DNA of 64,000 nt, from contig OZ038450.1 of NCBI GenBank assembly GCA_964036195.1, positions 4,466,701 to 4,530,700 of the forward strand. The letters run 5' to 3'. The position numbers were made by a program, and so were the translations under genes. Below the pieces are notes generated by a model. The model was given only the letters and a program-made list of their open reading frames with translations, did no database searches and was not told where the DNA came from. Shown piece after piece: positions 1 to 11,273 of this stretch. Within the stretch, counting starts at the first letter, position 1; the number at the start of each line of letters is the position of its first letter. The stretch comes from Sphaerolaimus hirsutus. Taxonomy: Eukaryota > Nematoda > Chromadorea > Monhysterida > Sphaerolaimidae.

Positions 1-88
1 TTGGAAAAAAAAACGTTTTTTTTTTAACTCGATGTTTTTTTTAAAAAAAAACGTTTTTTTTATTAAAAAAAAACATCGGCCAACCCTA
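1..88. repeat. Truncated end of a hAT-type MITE
   Basis: Alternating T and A runs around ACGTTTTTT end at 88 in the inverted terminus CCAACCCTA. The same arrangement and the same terminus are seen in the complete element at 10343-11031, so this is one end of a second copy cut by the window edge. Confidence 0.7.
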
Positions 89-202
89 GTCACCTCACAG
101 CAGTAAACTCACATGCACTCAAAGGTGATTTACGAGTTTTCTATTTTTTTGGCTAATTTCAGTAGGTAACTAAAATAGGCAAGGCTATTTTTATTAACGC
201 AC

Positions 203-836
203 CTGCACGTCGCCCCAAGGTATGATCTGATGTCCGTGGCACACACCAATCCTGAAGTTTCCTATCGTGAGTACCTTCGTGTCCGGATAGATCGATACCT
301 GCGCACATGAAAAGTAGAGCACTTCCATTCTAGTTGACAGCGGGGTGTCAACTGGGTTGAAAAAAATCAATTTCCTTAAGGTGCTTGTCGGGATGGTCGG
401 TGTCTTTTTGCAAATTTCTTTTTTAAAGACTTTAAAAACCGAAACCATCTTTTTAAACACAAACATTTCTTCACTACAAAAATGCCCAGAAGTGGGTATA
501 GTCTAAAGAATAAATATATGACGCGACGGACACGCCCCCCCCACCCCCCTGCAGGGTACGTCCTTGGCTAAAAACAGTGCACAAGAAAGTTCCCAACCAT
601 TTTAGCGCCGAAATTCTGCCCAAAAAGTGCAAAAACCACCGCACCTCATCGAAATCGCCGCGAACAACGTGCACATCGCAGGAGAGACTCTTGAAATAAT
701 CGAACATTTCTTTGGTGCACAAATTACCGGTGCACACCACGTGTTGGATTTTGTTCGGCACCAATAGCTTGCGGAATTTCGTCGGTATCGAATGCGCCCG
801 GTGGGGAATGTGCGCATCGCCGACTACGAGGACCAG
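203..836 (-). CDS. VPS29: VPS29 retromer subunit, partial (two internal exons)
   Basis: VPS29 is the metallophosphoesterase-fold subunit of retromer, which retrieves cargo from endosomes to the trans-Golgi and plasma membrane. Exon 836-645 (64 codons) begins [13 protein letters not shown] and contains [20 protein letters not shown] and VVRGDFDE; exon 298-203 (32 codons) contains [20 protein letters not shown]. These follow the family order and match residues 2 to about 97 of a protein of about 182 residues. Both exons have AG/GT borders and phase 0 joins; the 346-nt intron falls after DFDE. The first exon opens at the Leu that follows a short alternative first exon in vertebrate VPS29, so the start codon should lie upstream (above 836), beyond the repeats; I could not place it. 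The remaining C-terminal exons lie left of the window. Identification rests on recalled family sequence and is strong. Confidence 0.93.
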
Positions 837-874
837 CTGCGGGGGGGGGGGTGTATGTGTGGATGAAGGTTAAT

Positions 875-2115
875 CAGGGGTTTAGTAGGGGGGTTAGATG
901 AGGTTACCCTCCCCCAAATCCGCCAGCTACCTATCTATCCCGGAGACCCGCTCAGCTATCTATCTATCCCGGAGGCAAAATTTTTGGCTGCTATCCCCTA
1001 AACCCCCCCCCCCCGCCCCAAATCGTTCAGCTATCTATCTATCTGGAGCAATTTTTGAAAAATTTTCGCTCAAAATCGCTAATTTTTGTACTTTTTATAG
1101 TTTTTCACCTCCAAAATCGCTAGTTCATGTTCATTATCGCCTATGTGCTTATATACTTATTTTTAGCTATTTTTCACCTATTTTTAGCGATTTTTCCCCC
1201 TTTTCTTCCTTCGATACCTCGGAAAACCCTATATATTGAACCCCCGCGAACCCCCCACCCAGCAAATTTTTCAGCTATCTATCCCTCCGGAAGAGCGATT
1301 TGCTATCTATATGAACCCCCGCGGGTAGGGCTCGAACTCGACTCGACTCGACTCGTGACTCGAGGGTAAAATAGGGTACCGACTCGACTCGGCTGACTCG
1401 ACCGGAAAAATGACTCGAGGTTTTTGCCTGACTCGACTCGAAATTTTGGCAAATTTCGAGTCAGGGTTCTCCATTCAATCATGTCAAAAATATCAATTTT
1501 AACTTGATTTTTTAAACATATATGTTAAAAATTTTGTGCGCAAATGCTCATTTCAACACCACATGCATGATTAATCATCAATTGGCTTGGCATATGTATT
1601 CAATGATAAATACATAGGATGTTGCTTTCCATTCCTTGTCTGAAATTGGCTTTTGTAATTTGCTGGCTGGTTGAGGGGTGGCATTTTTTCCTGGTTTTTA
1701 TGTTAACATGTTGTTTTATTATAAAAACCAAGTAATAAATATATTTCCATCCCTAGGCTGTTTTTATTTATGGCAATATCTGAACTTGTGTGACAAAAAG
1801 TTATTATTTTTGCTTTATCTTGCTCTAACTTGATATTAAAATGAATTGTTAGCTTTTTACTTCATTAAGTGTGTGGGAAAACATTGGTAAAACCAGTAAA
1901 AATAAAATTTCCACAAGCATCCTACCAGAAGGTAATACATCCGACTCGACTCGAGACTCGACATTTCTGCCTGACTCGACTCGATTTTTCAGTGACTCGT
2001 CCGACTCGACTCGCCGACTCGACCGGAAAAATTTTGGGGCTCTGACTCGAACTCGAGTTTGAAAAAAATCGAGTTTCGAGCCCTACCGCGGGGGTCCAAA
2101 TCTACAAAACCCCTG
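875..2115. mobile_element. hAT-type MITE, carries a nested MITE
   Basis: Termini are CAGGGGTTT and its inverse, flanked on both sides by the 8-bp duplication AGGTTAAT (867-874 and 2116-2123), the hAT signature. The interior carries repeats of AGCTATCTATC and polyC tracts, shared with the copy at 40684-41175. Removing the nested element at 1326-2085 leaves about 480 bp, close to that copy. It lies upstream of the VPS29 exons, probably in its first intron. No transposase is present. Confidence 0.85.
1326..2085. mobile_element. Nested hAT-type MITE with GACTCGACTCG subterminal repeats
   Basis: Inverted termini TAGGGCTCGAACTCG and TAGGGCTCGAAACTCG flank an AT-rich core; both subterminal regions are full of GACTCG repeats. 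The flanks CCGCGGG on each side look like a 7-8 bp duplication, and joining them restores the sequence of the outer element, so this copy inserted later. Confidence 0.8.
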
Positions 2116-2123
2116 AGGTTAAT

Positions 2124-3095
2124 GCTTTACATGGAAGGTTACCGTATTTTGAAGAATAAAGTGATTCCATTGTAATGTGTGCGGACATCGGAAAATACGT
2201 TTAATCGTTTAGGTCGTCAAAATTTACAAATTTTATGGATATTTCACAGACGCGTCCTTTCCATTTCTAACGATTCCATGACTGCATAATTGTCACCCCA
2301 TATGTTGCCACTTGACAAACGGCATAATTTCACCCGATGACGAATGAGTACGTTCACAGCACTTAGTAACGTCGTATATTTCAAACAATTCCGGCTAGTT
2401 CCAGAAAAAGAAACTTCCAGAATGTTCATCAGTCAATCTCAGTAAAAAAAGTTCTAAATCAACCCAGCAAGGAGCAAAGCGGAAAACGTCACTCATTTTT
2501 GATCGAACAAAAGCGAAAGGCAGAACAGATGTTTGCAACGTAAAAACTGACCATTTTTCTAGGAATGCGTAATCTTTTGTTTCGAACAACGGCGACTCGA
2601 CAATGAACCAGCCAACGGTTCGATGTTTTCTTTTTTGTGGATTTCGTAAATTAACAAGAAAAAAGTGTCCAGACAAACCGATTCGATATACACGCTGAAG
2701 GTTACGATTTTTAGCCCATTGGCAACGTTCCAAATTCCTGAAGTTAAAGGTCACTCACAAGATGAATGAAACCCAAAACACTGTCAAATGCTACGCTCCA
2801 TAAAATTTTTCAAACCAGAACAACATATTATTCATTACATGAAACCATCTGGAAGCCAAGTTAATTGACAGGTAAGCGTACACAATCCAAAACTTGAATT
2901 TTAATCAGCTTAATGAGTCGCCCTTATTGTAAAGCTTCCAGAAGGTTCTATTTTATGGTTGCAAGTCCATTTTATTCTAGAAGCTTCATTCTAGAAGCTT
3001 CCACAGCTCCCATATGATCGTTCCATAATTACGTTGAAAAGTCGAGATCCCCGTGCAGTCCTTTCTAGCTATTTCCCGTTTAAAATATGTGAATA
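2124..3095. other. Intergenic, no gene recognised
   Basis: Between the MITE cluster and the gene at 3096. A 119-codon minus-strand frame at 2395-2754 has no recognisable domain and no clear splice borders. A short direct repeat of TTCTAGAAGCTTC lies near 2976-3001. The promoter of the downstream gene presumably lies here, but no convincing core element was seen. Confidence 0.4.
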
Positions 3096-6000
3096 ATGCC
3101 TCAAAGTGAATGGATTCCATGCGGGGACATGTTTGAGTTTGAAAATGACGAAAATATATATTTCGTTCAGCTGCCCGAGGACGACATGCAAAAAGCGGCT
3201 TTTCCCGTCGTTTTTGGGTATGGAACTGATGCTGTGAAGCCGGTGAAGCGACAGGGGGATGAGATTGGTGAGTTTTTGTCGTTGGAGTTATGTCAGTGAC
3301 CCTTCGCTCTATTTTAGTTGACGTTCCGTCAAGTCAACTTATGTAATTTGTCAACTGTCAACAATTTTTAGTTGAAAATATGTCAAAAGACTAGTCGGGT
3401 GGATGCACTCTAATGAATTATTGAATTTAAATTATACATTGAAATTATAAGGAAGTGATTTTGGCACGCTTTCAATTGAAAATTCAATTGTCAAGTGACC
3501 TCGATTGACACTGCGTCAACTTATGGACTCATTCTAGATAGCTGGTGAAAAGATCGCTTCAGGGAGAATTTTCTCACTTGTCAGAAAAGTGTTGCCTTGT
3601 CACTTTCCATTCATGATTTGACTAGCTACTTAACCAGTTTCTTGTCAAATTTCCATACATGCGGAATTTCGCACCCATACCCCCAAAATCCAACCATCAC
3701 CAAAATCACCCCCTCGCAGTACCCCCCTTTTCTGGCATCAGCGACGCCAACAATGTGGCGCTTGGCCCCCCGCCATACAAACGACCAGCCACCGCTGAAA
3801 AAGTCGCCGCGCATCTGAGAAATGTGAGCATTAGCGACGAGTGTCAACAGAGGGCCGGGGAAAGGGATTGGTTCTTTATGAGACGACCCGTGGGTTTGGA
3901 TGGGGTTTTGGGGGTTGCCATAAACTTATGTTCAGTTGTATTTGTGGGGCTGGGGTTCCGATCCCGAAAAATGTCAGGATTTTTAATACGAGTTCCCTAC
4001 GCCTGAACTCGAGTCCAGGTACTGATTGGAAAAAATTCTAAAGGGTCTTTGTTGGGTGCTTTTTATTTATCGTTATTGACGCGTGCATTGTGCCCACACA
4101 CTAGTTGTAGTTGACATCAAAATTCGTGTTAACTATTTAAATTTTAAATAATTATGTGATTTCAATATTCCTATGCGATAGAGCATAGTTTATTTTATAT
4201 TGTAACACTTGATTTTCATTGTTTCTGTTATATTTGATGCTTTAAAATATGTTTTTGTGTGATTTTGTTGACATCCAGTTATTATACATTTATTTGCGAT
4301 GTCAACTAGTGTGTGTGGGCCCATTATCACATTTTAACAAAAAAAACTTTTACATTCAGGTGGAAACATTCGAGGAAATTGAACAGCGTCTCCAGCTGTC
4401 AGATGAGGAAGATGCCTGCAATTTAGAAAATTCTGGCCAGGTGCCAACAAATTCTGAATCTACATTGTCTGATGTGCCTGAAATCACAGTCAAACCAGAG
4501 TATCAGGATCTGTTGAGACGGCAGGCTGACAGTTTTGGCCCTTTTATCAGACAGTCAGTTTGTGGTACCTACCGGGCTTTCTTTTGATGGAGGATTTCGA
4601 AAAAAAAGCAAAAAGTAACTGAAGAATTTTGAGTTTTTTTTTTGGGCGGTGGAGGGGGTGGCTACGCGGGGGTTTGTCTGAGAAAGATATATTGTTGACC
4701 GTTTGGTGAGGTAAATTCCCCCAATAAACTCGTGCAAGCAAATTAGGAGAAAAAAACTGGATGGGAAATTTTAAAAAATTTCAATTTGCCGCGGTCGTCC
4801 ATTATTTCATTCCGTTTGTCACCATTGTAGTTAACTGTAACGAAATAAACCCTGATTAAATTCTATACTTCCAACGCAGACCCTCCGAATCGCTGGCGCT
4901 CGTTCCCTACATTCCCCCGGAAGAGCTTCTCCGAACAACTTCTGATCCGAACACGTCCACCTACGTTCCACCCGAATCCGACCAATCAGCGTCGAGTTCA
5001 TGTCATGGGTCCAGTTCCGATTTTGTAAGCTCAGCTGATGGTGACAGTCGGAATTTGCGCGACAATTCCAGTCGGAAAAGTGCTAGGCCGTTTGCAAAGG
5101 CTAATAGAAGAGTGAAGTTTACCGTGTGCACTGGGAATGATTGCGAGGATCAAAAGAGCTCCGAGTTTTTGGCCCCGCCCACCGGTCCCGTTGGCGCGGT
5201 CGGTTTTAGTTTTTTTTTGTGTTTTCGCCGTATCTTTTGGTAATGAGGGTTGGAAAAAAGCGATTTTTTAAGCTGCCTAAAATCTATTTTTTAATGGTTG
5301 TCAAAATTAGTCGTATTTATCTAAAATCGCATCTGAGGATGGACTAAGAGCCATATAAATTGATAGTCGATGCACACTAATGCTTTAGTGGTAATAAATA
5401 TAATTACTGTGGGGCTTTGGAAAAGCTTGAAAGTCAGTTATTTTCAATTTTAACGTAATAAATTTGTTAATTTACTTTGTGCATCACATTTCATTGACCG
5501 CTGAAAGTGCATGTTCTTACTGAGAACAATATAAATCACCATGCATGCATTTGCATTAAGCTGCGTTTACACTGGCACGTGTGACGACAAAATTTTTTTG
5601 GGCTTTTAACTTTCGTTATGTGACGAAAATTGAATATTTGTTGTGTCAGATACCTAGATCTCGATCACTCTTTTTGCCTAGGACAAACATAAATTTTTAT
5701 ATATGACGTGATCATACACAATAAAACAAACAAGAAAATTTGTCGTCACAAGTTGTCGGTTCGAGTTGTTCCCGGGAGCCTCGTTAACGAGGCTCCCGGG
5801 AACAACTCGAACCGACAACCTGTGACGACAAAAATTTTGTTTCGTTTTATTGTGTATGATAACGTCATATATAAAAATTTATGTTTGTCCTAGGCAGAAA
5901 GGGTGATCGAGATCTAGGTGTCTGACACAACAATTATTTAATTTTCGTGACATAAAGAAAGTTGAAAGCCCAAAAAGTTTTTGTCGTCACACGTGTCAGT

Positions 6001-6688
6001 GTAAACGCCGCTTTAACGTTTGATATGAAAACATAGTGCAAGCAAACATATGTATACTTTCCGCAATGATTCACAGCCCCATTTTTACTCGGCGGCCCGC
6101 ATGCTTTGCATTTTTCTTAAGGAAACACTCCATTATGACGTCATAATTAAAAAAATTCTAGCAAAAAAAAAAAAATGACGGTGAAAAACATTCCTCGTTT
6201 GTACGCAACTCCGCCTTTTTCTTTATTTAAATATTTTTCTTTTGTGAACGTGCATACGTAAGTATCCAGCATTCGCGTTATCGACCAGGACATAAATAAT
6301 TTTGGGCTCATACTTCGCGGCTCGGCGAGTATACATTACACGCGTAAAAGCACAAAAAAGAGAAGCTACACCGAATCCAAATGCAAAATCTTTCAACTCA
6401 GTCGGTACAATTCACATTTAAACGCATCTACCCACGTTTCAGACCTCCCAACTGGGCCCAACATCTCAATTTTCAAAATCTCCCGTGAACCAGTCTTCCA
6501 ATCGGAAGCAACCTAGTCCGCGCCCAATTATTTCGTTTCCCAGCGACGAAAGCTCTCTGGACAGGGTGAATTCGAATGAAGGCGATTTTGAGTTTGGGTC
6601 AAACGACTTGGACACGCCTAGGATTCAGGAGGTGTTTGATACGAAGGCGGTAACTCCTTGCGGCAGTGTGGAGGATATGGAATTGTGA
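3096..6688 (+). CDS. Unknown protein, 344 aa, five exons
   Basis: Exons 3096-3267, 3720-3823, 4360-4553, 4880-5198 and 6443-6688 join with GT-AG borders and matching phases, and sum to 1035 nt, exactly 345 codons. An in-frame stop lies two codons before the ATG. The N-terminal 57 residues are acidic and aromatic (MPQSEWIPCGDMFEFENDEN). The middle has a Pro-rich patch (LGPPPYKRP), a Glu-rich segment (VETFEEIEQRLQLSDEED) and YIPPEELL; the C-terminal half is Ser-rich and low complexity. No signal peptide, membrane segment or known domain is visible, so it is probably a cytosolic or nuclear, partly disordered protein. Introns 2 and 4 carry MITEs (4091-4320, 5556-6016, 6085-6334). The second exon could instead run on to a GTGGGT donor, adding about 22 residues in frame. 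I do not recognise the family and assign no function. Confidence 0.65.
4091..4320. mobile_element. Short MITE, termini CACACACTAGTTG
   Basis: Left end TGCCCACACACTAGTTG and right end CAACTAGTGTGTGTGGGC are inverted copies. CATT occurs next to both ends and may be the target duplication. Related to 43256-43420. It lies in the second intron of the unknown gene. Confidence 0.65.
5556..6016. mobile_element. Foldback MITE with TTAA ends and a perfect palindromic core
   Basis: TTAA stands at both ends (5556-5559 and 6013-6016), followed by inverted termini containing GCGTTTACACTG. The two halves are inverted copies along nearly their whole length and meet at GTTAAC (centre between 5785 and 5786) with no loop. 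TTAA duplication suggests a piggyBac-like mobiliser, although the termini are not the canonical CCY. Lies in the last intron of the unknown gene. Confidence 0.8.
6085..6334. mobile_element. MITE, TACTCGGCGG family
   Basis: Ends TACTCGGCGG and CTCGGCGAGTATA are inverted. The interior holds the family landmarks GCATGC, AAACACTCCATTATGACGTC and a GTACGC box. Relatives are at 6856-7466, 45954-46196, 48404-48615 and 54893-55142. Confidence 0.6.
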
Positions 6689-6855
6689 TTTTTGTGGTCA
6701 CTTATGTTGTTGTTTTTTAAGCGGAAGGGAGCCAAGTTCGAACAGGACTATGGTGCTGTTCGATTTGGGGTAGCGCAAAGTTGTATGTCGTTTTGGTATA
6801 ATTAAATACTCTCTCTGAGCACTGGATTGTGTGGATTTGAATTTCTTGACTTTAT

Positions 6856-7466
6856 GTATACTCGGCGGACGTCGCATACTTATGTTTTACGCGCCAGCGA
6901 TGTGCTTATACTTTCACAAAAATATTTTTAAAGGCGGTGTCGCAGCGACTGAGGCCTTCTGTGCATGTTTACCCGGTGTGCATGTTGACCCTTATTTTCA
7001 CTCAAAATCGCTAATTTCCATACCTTTTAATCGATTTTTTTCCTTCAAAATCACTAGTTCATGTGTTTTATTGTCGTTTTTCTGCTATTTTTTGTAGTAT
7101 ATGTGCTTATATACCCATTTTTGGTATTTTTCACCTACTTTTTGCGATTTTTTGACTTTTTTTCTACATCACAAAAAAGCCTATATATTGAACCCCTTAA
7201 CCCCAAAAATTTTTACCAGATATCTATCCTTCCAAAGGAGCGATTAGCTATATATCGAACCCCCTGGAGAGTCAAAATCTAGAATACCCCCGACATGCAC
7301 AGCGGGTAAACATGCACAGAGGCACAGGCCCGTCGCAGCATTGTATTTTTTTGCCCTGACGTTTTTTTTCTTTTTGGGAACAATTTTGATCTTATAAACG
7401 ATGGCGTCATGATGGAGCGTTTTATTCAGAAAATAGCATAGCATGCGGTCAGCGGAGTATATAAAT
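6856..7466. mobile_element. Nested MITE cluster
   Basis: The outer pair of ends (TATACTCGGCGGACGTCGCAT and GCATGCGGTCAGCGGAGTATA) belongs to the TACTCGGCGG family. Inside is a second inverted pair around GCATGTTTACCC (about 6965 and 7305), and inside that a fragment of the CTATCTATC hAT-type family (about 6995-7285). Three insertion layers can be read. Confidence 0.55.
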
Positions 7467-8052
7467 AGTTTTATTATTTTTTTGTGCACGTTTGTCTTTT
7501 GAGCGTAATAATTATTTTTGTGGAATTATTAGTCCGGTATTTATGTGCTTTGTTTTTTATTTGTGATGCCAACCTCACTCGTATATTGTGCCGATTTAGT
7601 ACATTGTTTTCCTTTATGTATCTACATAAACACAGTTCAGTTTAGTTTTTTTTGCAAATTGTTTCGTCCTCTAAATAAAATATATTAGTTCTCATGATTT
7701 TGTATCCTTCGGAATGCACGTTTCGAGATTAGGATGAGTATAATTTTCAACATTTGCCACTTTAGATTTGTTTCTGTTCCGCAATCATTACTCGGTGTTG
7801 ATATTCAAAATTCTGTGCATAAATTCGCAATGTTCGGTCTGGTTTCTGGGCCTTGTTCCAATTCGTTTCCATTTCCAATTTTCGGTTGAATGAATGATGC
7901 AACAATTTTCAGTGAGACCGTGGATTAGAGCCTTGTCGTAAATATATTCATTGCCTGGACTATGGTATTTGTATAGATATCTTTGAGAGATATTCGACTG
8001 ATTTAGGCAGAAAACAATGTTTCTAGTGTGATGGACGTAGCCTCGCACACTG
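7467..8052. other. No gene recognised; possible polyA signal
   Basis: AT-rich. AATAAA at 7674-7679 is the first clear plus-strand signal after the unknown gene ends at 6688 and could serve it, but the repeats in between make this uncertain. An 86-codon minus-strand frame at 7788-8048 shows no domain. Confidence 0.3.
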
Positions 8053-8200
8053 TAAAAATGTCATATGTCGTGCCAGGTGCGTGACGTTCGCCATTTTCCA
8101 GAGCATTTTACATGACTTTAGACACTTTGCATGACGTTTGACATTTTACGGCGCATTTTACAGAGTCTTGGTTGGCACCTGGACTCATTCATCCAATAAA
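8053..8200. repeat. MITE with CATGTAAAATGTC-type core
   Basis: Inverted ends GTGCCAGGTGC and TTGGCACCTGG surround repeats of GACATTTTAC and CATGAC. Similar cores occur at about 40185-40258, 42630-42690, 50845-50930 and 60698-60906. Confidence 0.5.
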
Positions 8201-8627
8201 ATGAGTTAATTAAATTTAATTATTCATCCAATAAAAAAAGTTAATGAAAATAGACTTAGGTAGGTGCCTCCTATCGGTTTGTTATGGCAAACTTTTGTGG
8301 GCTTCGTCAAATCTTCAATGAACAGCGTTTTAACGGATAAATTAGGTGTTTATGTTTCCCACATGCCCAAGTGCATTGTGGCCACGCGCTAAATATTTCT
8401 GAAACATTTTAACATGAAGTATTTTAACTTGAGTTTACCAGAATGAATCATATTGGATCTCCGTCACCGGTAGTTGACAAACTAAGCATCCTTGTGAACT
8501 TGAATGCGTCCAAAGATGTTATCAGTTTCCCAATTTTGGCTGTAAACTAGTGTGTACGGCCGATAGGTTCCAAAATGTTGTTTGGCACTTACCGTCTCGT
8601 CTGCCATTCTATTGTTTCCTAGTTGAT

Positions 8628-8956
8628 CAGGGGTCAGTTCCGCAAGTGGTAGAGTACTCTCCTCTTCACTTTACTCTTTACTCTACTCTTTACTTTTTAA
8701 TTTTCCACTCGGGAAACCAGCACCAGGGGGCAGTTCCAAAATGTCAACTGTGTATCCAAATCTTATGTTATTGTATACAAATCTTATTATCACACATAAG
8801 ATTTGGATACACAGTTCACACTTTGGAACTGCCCCCTGGTGCTGGTTCCATGGGTGGAAAATTAAAAAGTAGAGTAAAAAGTAAAGAGTAGAGTAAAGTG
8901 AAATTTGAAAAGGAGAGTTTTTCTTTTTACTCTACCACTTGCGGAACGGCCCCCTG
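8628..8956. mobile_element. Foldback MITE, termini CAGGGG
   Basis: Inverted termini with CAGGGG and GTTCCGCAAG. Arms of about 165 bp run through TTTACTCTTTACTCTAC repeats and a CCAGCACCAGGGGGCAGTTCC box to a centre near 8792. No flanking duplication is visible. Confidence 0.7.
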
Positions 8957-9771
8957 GTCCAAAACTATTGGGGCCGCGCCGTTTGCGCAAATCCCGTAGA
9001 TGGCAAAGTGACAATGAAAGTGTAGCTCAAGTGACAGGTGTTTTCACTTATGTATTGAAGTTCAGGTACATAATTGATTGAACCTATCCTTGCCACTTTT
9101 CACTGATTTACTTGAATAGCTGGCATCAGGAAGTTCTGCTGCCCGTGCATTGTTTTTATAGTGGAGGTGGCAATGATTTCTCTCTTACGAAAGTGGCGGC
9201 GACAAAATAAATTAGAAAAACAGCCCCGAGACGTTACAATTAACATTCCAAAAATGGGTGTTTTTTAGGAAATATTATTAAACCTTATCTCAGATAATCT
9301 CTCAAAAATGAAAAATTAATTAAATTAAACGAACCTCTAACAAATCTAGAGAAAATAAATATAAGGTGTTTTTTTAATTTTCTTATATTTATATTTATTT
9401 AACACCCGAGATTTTTGGAAGGCTAATTATAATATGTCGAAAATTGTGGAATGTGGGAACTGACAAGGAACTATACGCGCTAGAAAAGTCACTGTCTCAA
9501 CAGTTTCGGAGCGAGCCAATATATAGGTTTGTTAAGAGGTGAAAACTAGCTAATTGTAGTTAAGGTAACGATTCACACACGTTATCTATCCATTTAGGTC
9601 GGAATCATGATCAATCGATTGGAAATTTGCCAAAAAGCAAGGTTGCGATTGCTCCGCCGCCGAAATTCGAGGGTGTTTCTATCGGTGGTGACCACCGGGC
9701 AGCCATTTCCAGTATTTGTATATGGGATCCCGCCGCCCGAGTCTGTAAGTTGGGGGAGGGGGGGTTCACAA
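8957..9771. other. Intergenic, nothing recognised
   Basis: No coding frame with supporting splice sites and no inverted repeat was found here. The plus-strand frame starting at 9627 (88 codons) runs into the neighbouring MITE and looks fortuitous. Confidence 0.4.
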
Positions 9772-10291
9772 CAGAGTTGTTAAAAGTACTGGACTTTTTC
9801 AAGAGTAAACGTAAACGTAAAGTATTTTTATTTTACTCACAAAAGAGTACAGAAAACAGTTTTATTTTTAATTTTACACTGCGTAAAAGGTGAGTAAAAT
9901 ATCTTTTTCCATAGAAAACGTAAAAATGAGTATTTTTCCAGGGAAAACGTAAAAATGGGCATTTTTCTCACGAAACGTAAAAGTGGGTATTTTTCTCACA
10001 AAAATAATGTAAAAATTGGTGTTTTTTACAATTATTATTCTGAAATACATTAAAGATGAGTGTTTTCCTCTCCTGATAAGTATTTCTTAGGAAAATGTCC
10101 TGTTTGTCACTTTCTGTTTGGCAAAATGACATTTTATGTCCCCTTAAAGTACGTTTTCTGTACTCGCGTACTTTAAAAAGTATTCTAGTATGTGAGTACC
10201 GGTATTTGTTTTCGGAGGAAACATAAACGTATTTATGCAGTAAACGTATACGCATTCATCGAGTAAACGTAAATACGTTTTAACAACTATG
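9772..10291. mobile_element. hAT-type MITE, GTTGTTAAAA termini (copy 1)
   Basis: Starts CAGAGTTGTTAAAA and ends in the inverse TTTTAACAACTATG. Flanks GTTCACAA and GTTCACAG agree at 7 of 8 positions, a hAT-type duplication. The interior repeats CGTAAACGTAAA. The second copy is at 49077-49543. Confidence 0.8.
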
Positions 10292-10342
10292 GTTCACAGA
10301 TATTCGCGCAGTGATGTCTGGCTCTTGATTGCCGCGCCTCGC

Positions 10343-11031
10343 TAGGGTTGGCCGATGTTTTTTTTAAAACGTTTTTTATTTAAAAAAAAACGTTTTTTTA
10401 TAAAAAAAACATGACGTCCGAAATGTTTTTTTTTTTAAAAAACATCAACCGAAATTTTTAGTACTAAGCACTAGGTATTTTGCAAAATTTTTGCGCGCAA
10501 GCGCGCAATTTCACACACAAATTGACATTGGTGGTTGTTTTCATTGGTTTTGTGGCATTTTTAGTATCAAAGTATCCATTTCTATGTGCTACCATGGGTT
10601 AATAAGCCGTCATATGTTGCTGTAGTTATATAATATTGAGGTAATGTGCTTCAATGTACCTCCACAGTGTGTAACATCACTCCCAAAGTAACAACCTCCT
10701 TTTTTAACCTTGTTTCATCACTATTCCGTGCGAAACTTTACCTGAAGTCACGAACATTTGACTATAAGGCGATATACAAACGATATGTCGATGAAAAATG
10801 GATATTTTTGACACAAATCACCACTTATAATGCTATCCCATGGCTCAACAGCCATTATATGGTCATATATAATAACATCACAGAGTATGTGATCGCAACT
10901 GTCTGATATACCTATATATGTTGACACAAGGTCATATCTGGGAGCTTTTAAAAAAAAACGTTTTTTATTTAAAAAAACGTTGTTTTTTTTAAAAAAACAT
11001 CGAGTTAAAAAAACGTTTTTTTCCAACCCTA
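10343..11031. mobile_element. hAT-type MITE, TAGGGTTGG termini
   Basis: Inverted termini TAGGGTTGG and CCAACCCTA are flanked by a perfect 8-bp duplication CGCCTCGC (10335-10342, 11032-11039). Subterminal blocks alternate A runs, T runs and ACGTTTTTT. Reading frames inside are incidental. Another copy is cut by the left window edge. Confidence 0.85.
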
Positions 11032-11088
11032 CGCCTCGCACTAGAAAATTTGGTGCAATTTTTGTGAAGGATTCTTGGCAATCATCTT

Positions 11089-11192
11089 TACCGTATTACC
11101 TACAATATAAGGTACCCTCTAATGTAAGGTATGCTGAACAGCTGACGAAATCGATAAAAGGTACATATACCTTTATTTGAGGTAATGCGGTA
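11089..11192. mobile_element. Very short MITE with TACCGTATTACCT ends
   Basis: About 104 bp, beginning TACCGTATTACCT and ending GAGGTAATGCGGTA, with inner ATATAAGGTA repeats. The termini resemble the CCGTATTT families further right, and TA stands at both edges. An AATATAAGG relative is near 38310-38335. Confidence 0.5.
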
Positions 11193-11273
11193 ACCTCCCC
11201 AAAGTTTGCAAAATACGCCAGATTATAGTGTTGACATTCTATGACGGCGGGCTGATTATAGCAAGGGTCTTAA

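Noticed and set aside
1340..1440. GACTCGACTCG tandem stretch considered as an independent microsatellite
   Set aside because: The same words occur at both ends of the element at 1326-2085, so they are its subterminal repeats.
2395..2754. A 119-codon minus-strand frame
   Set aside because: No family resemblance, no clear splice sites, no neighbouring exon.
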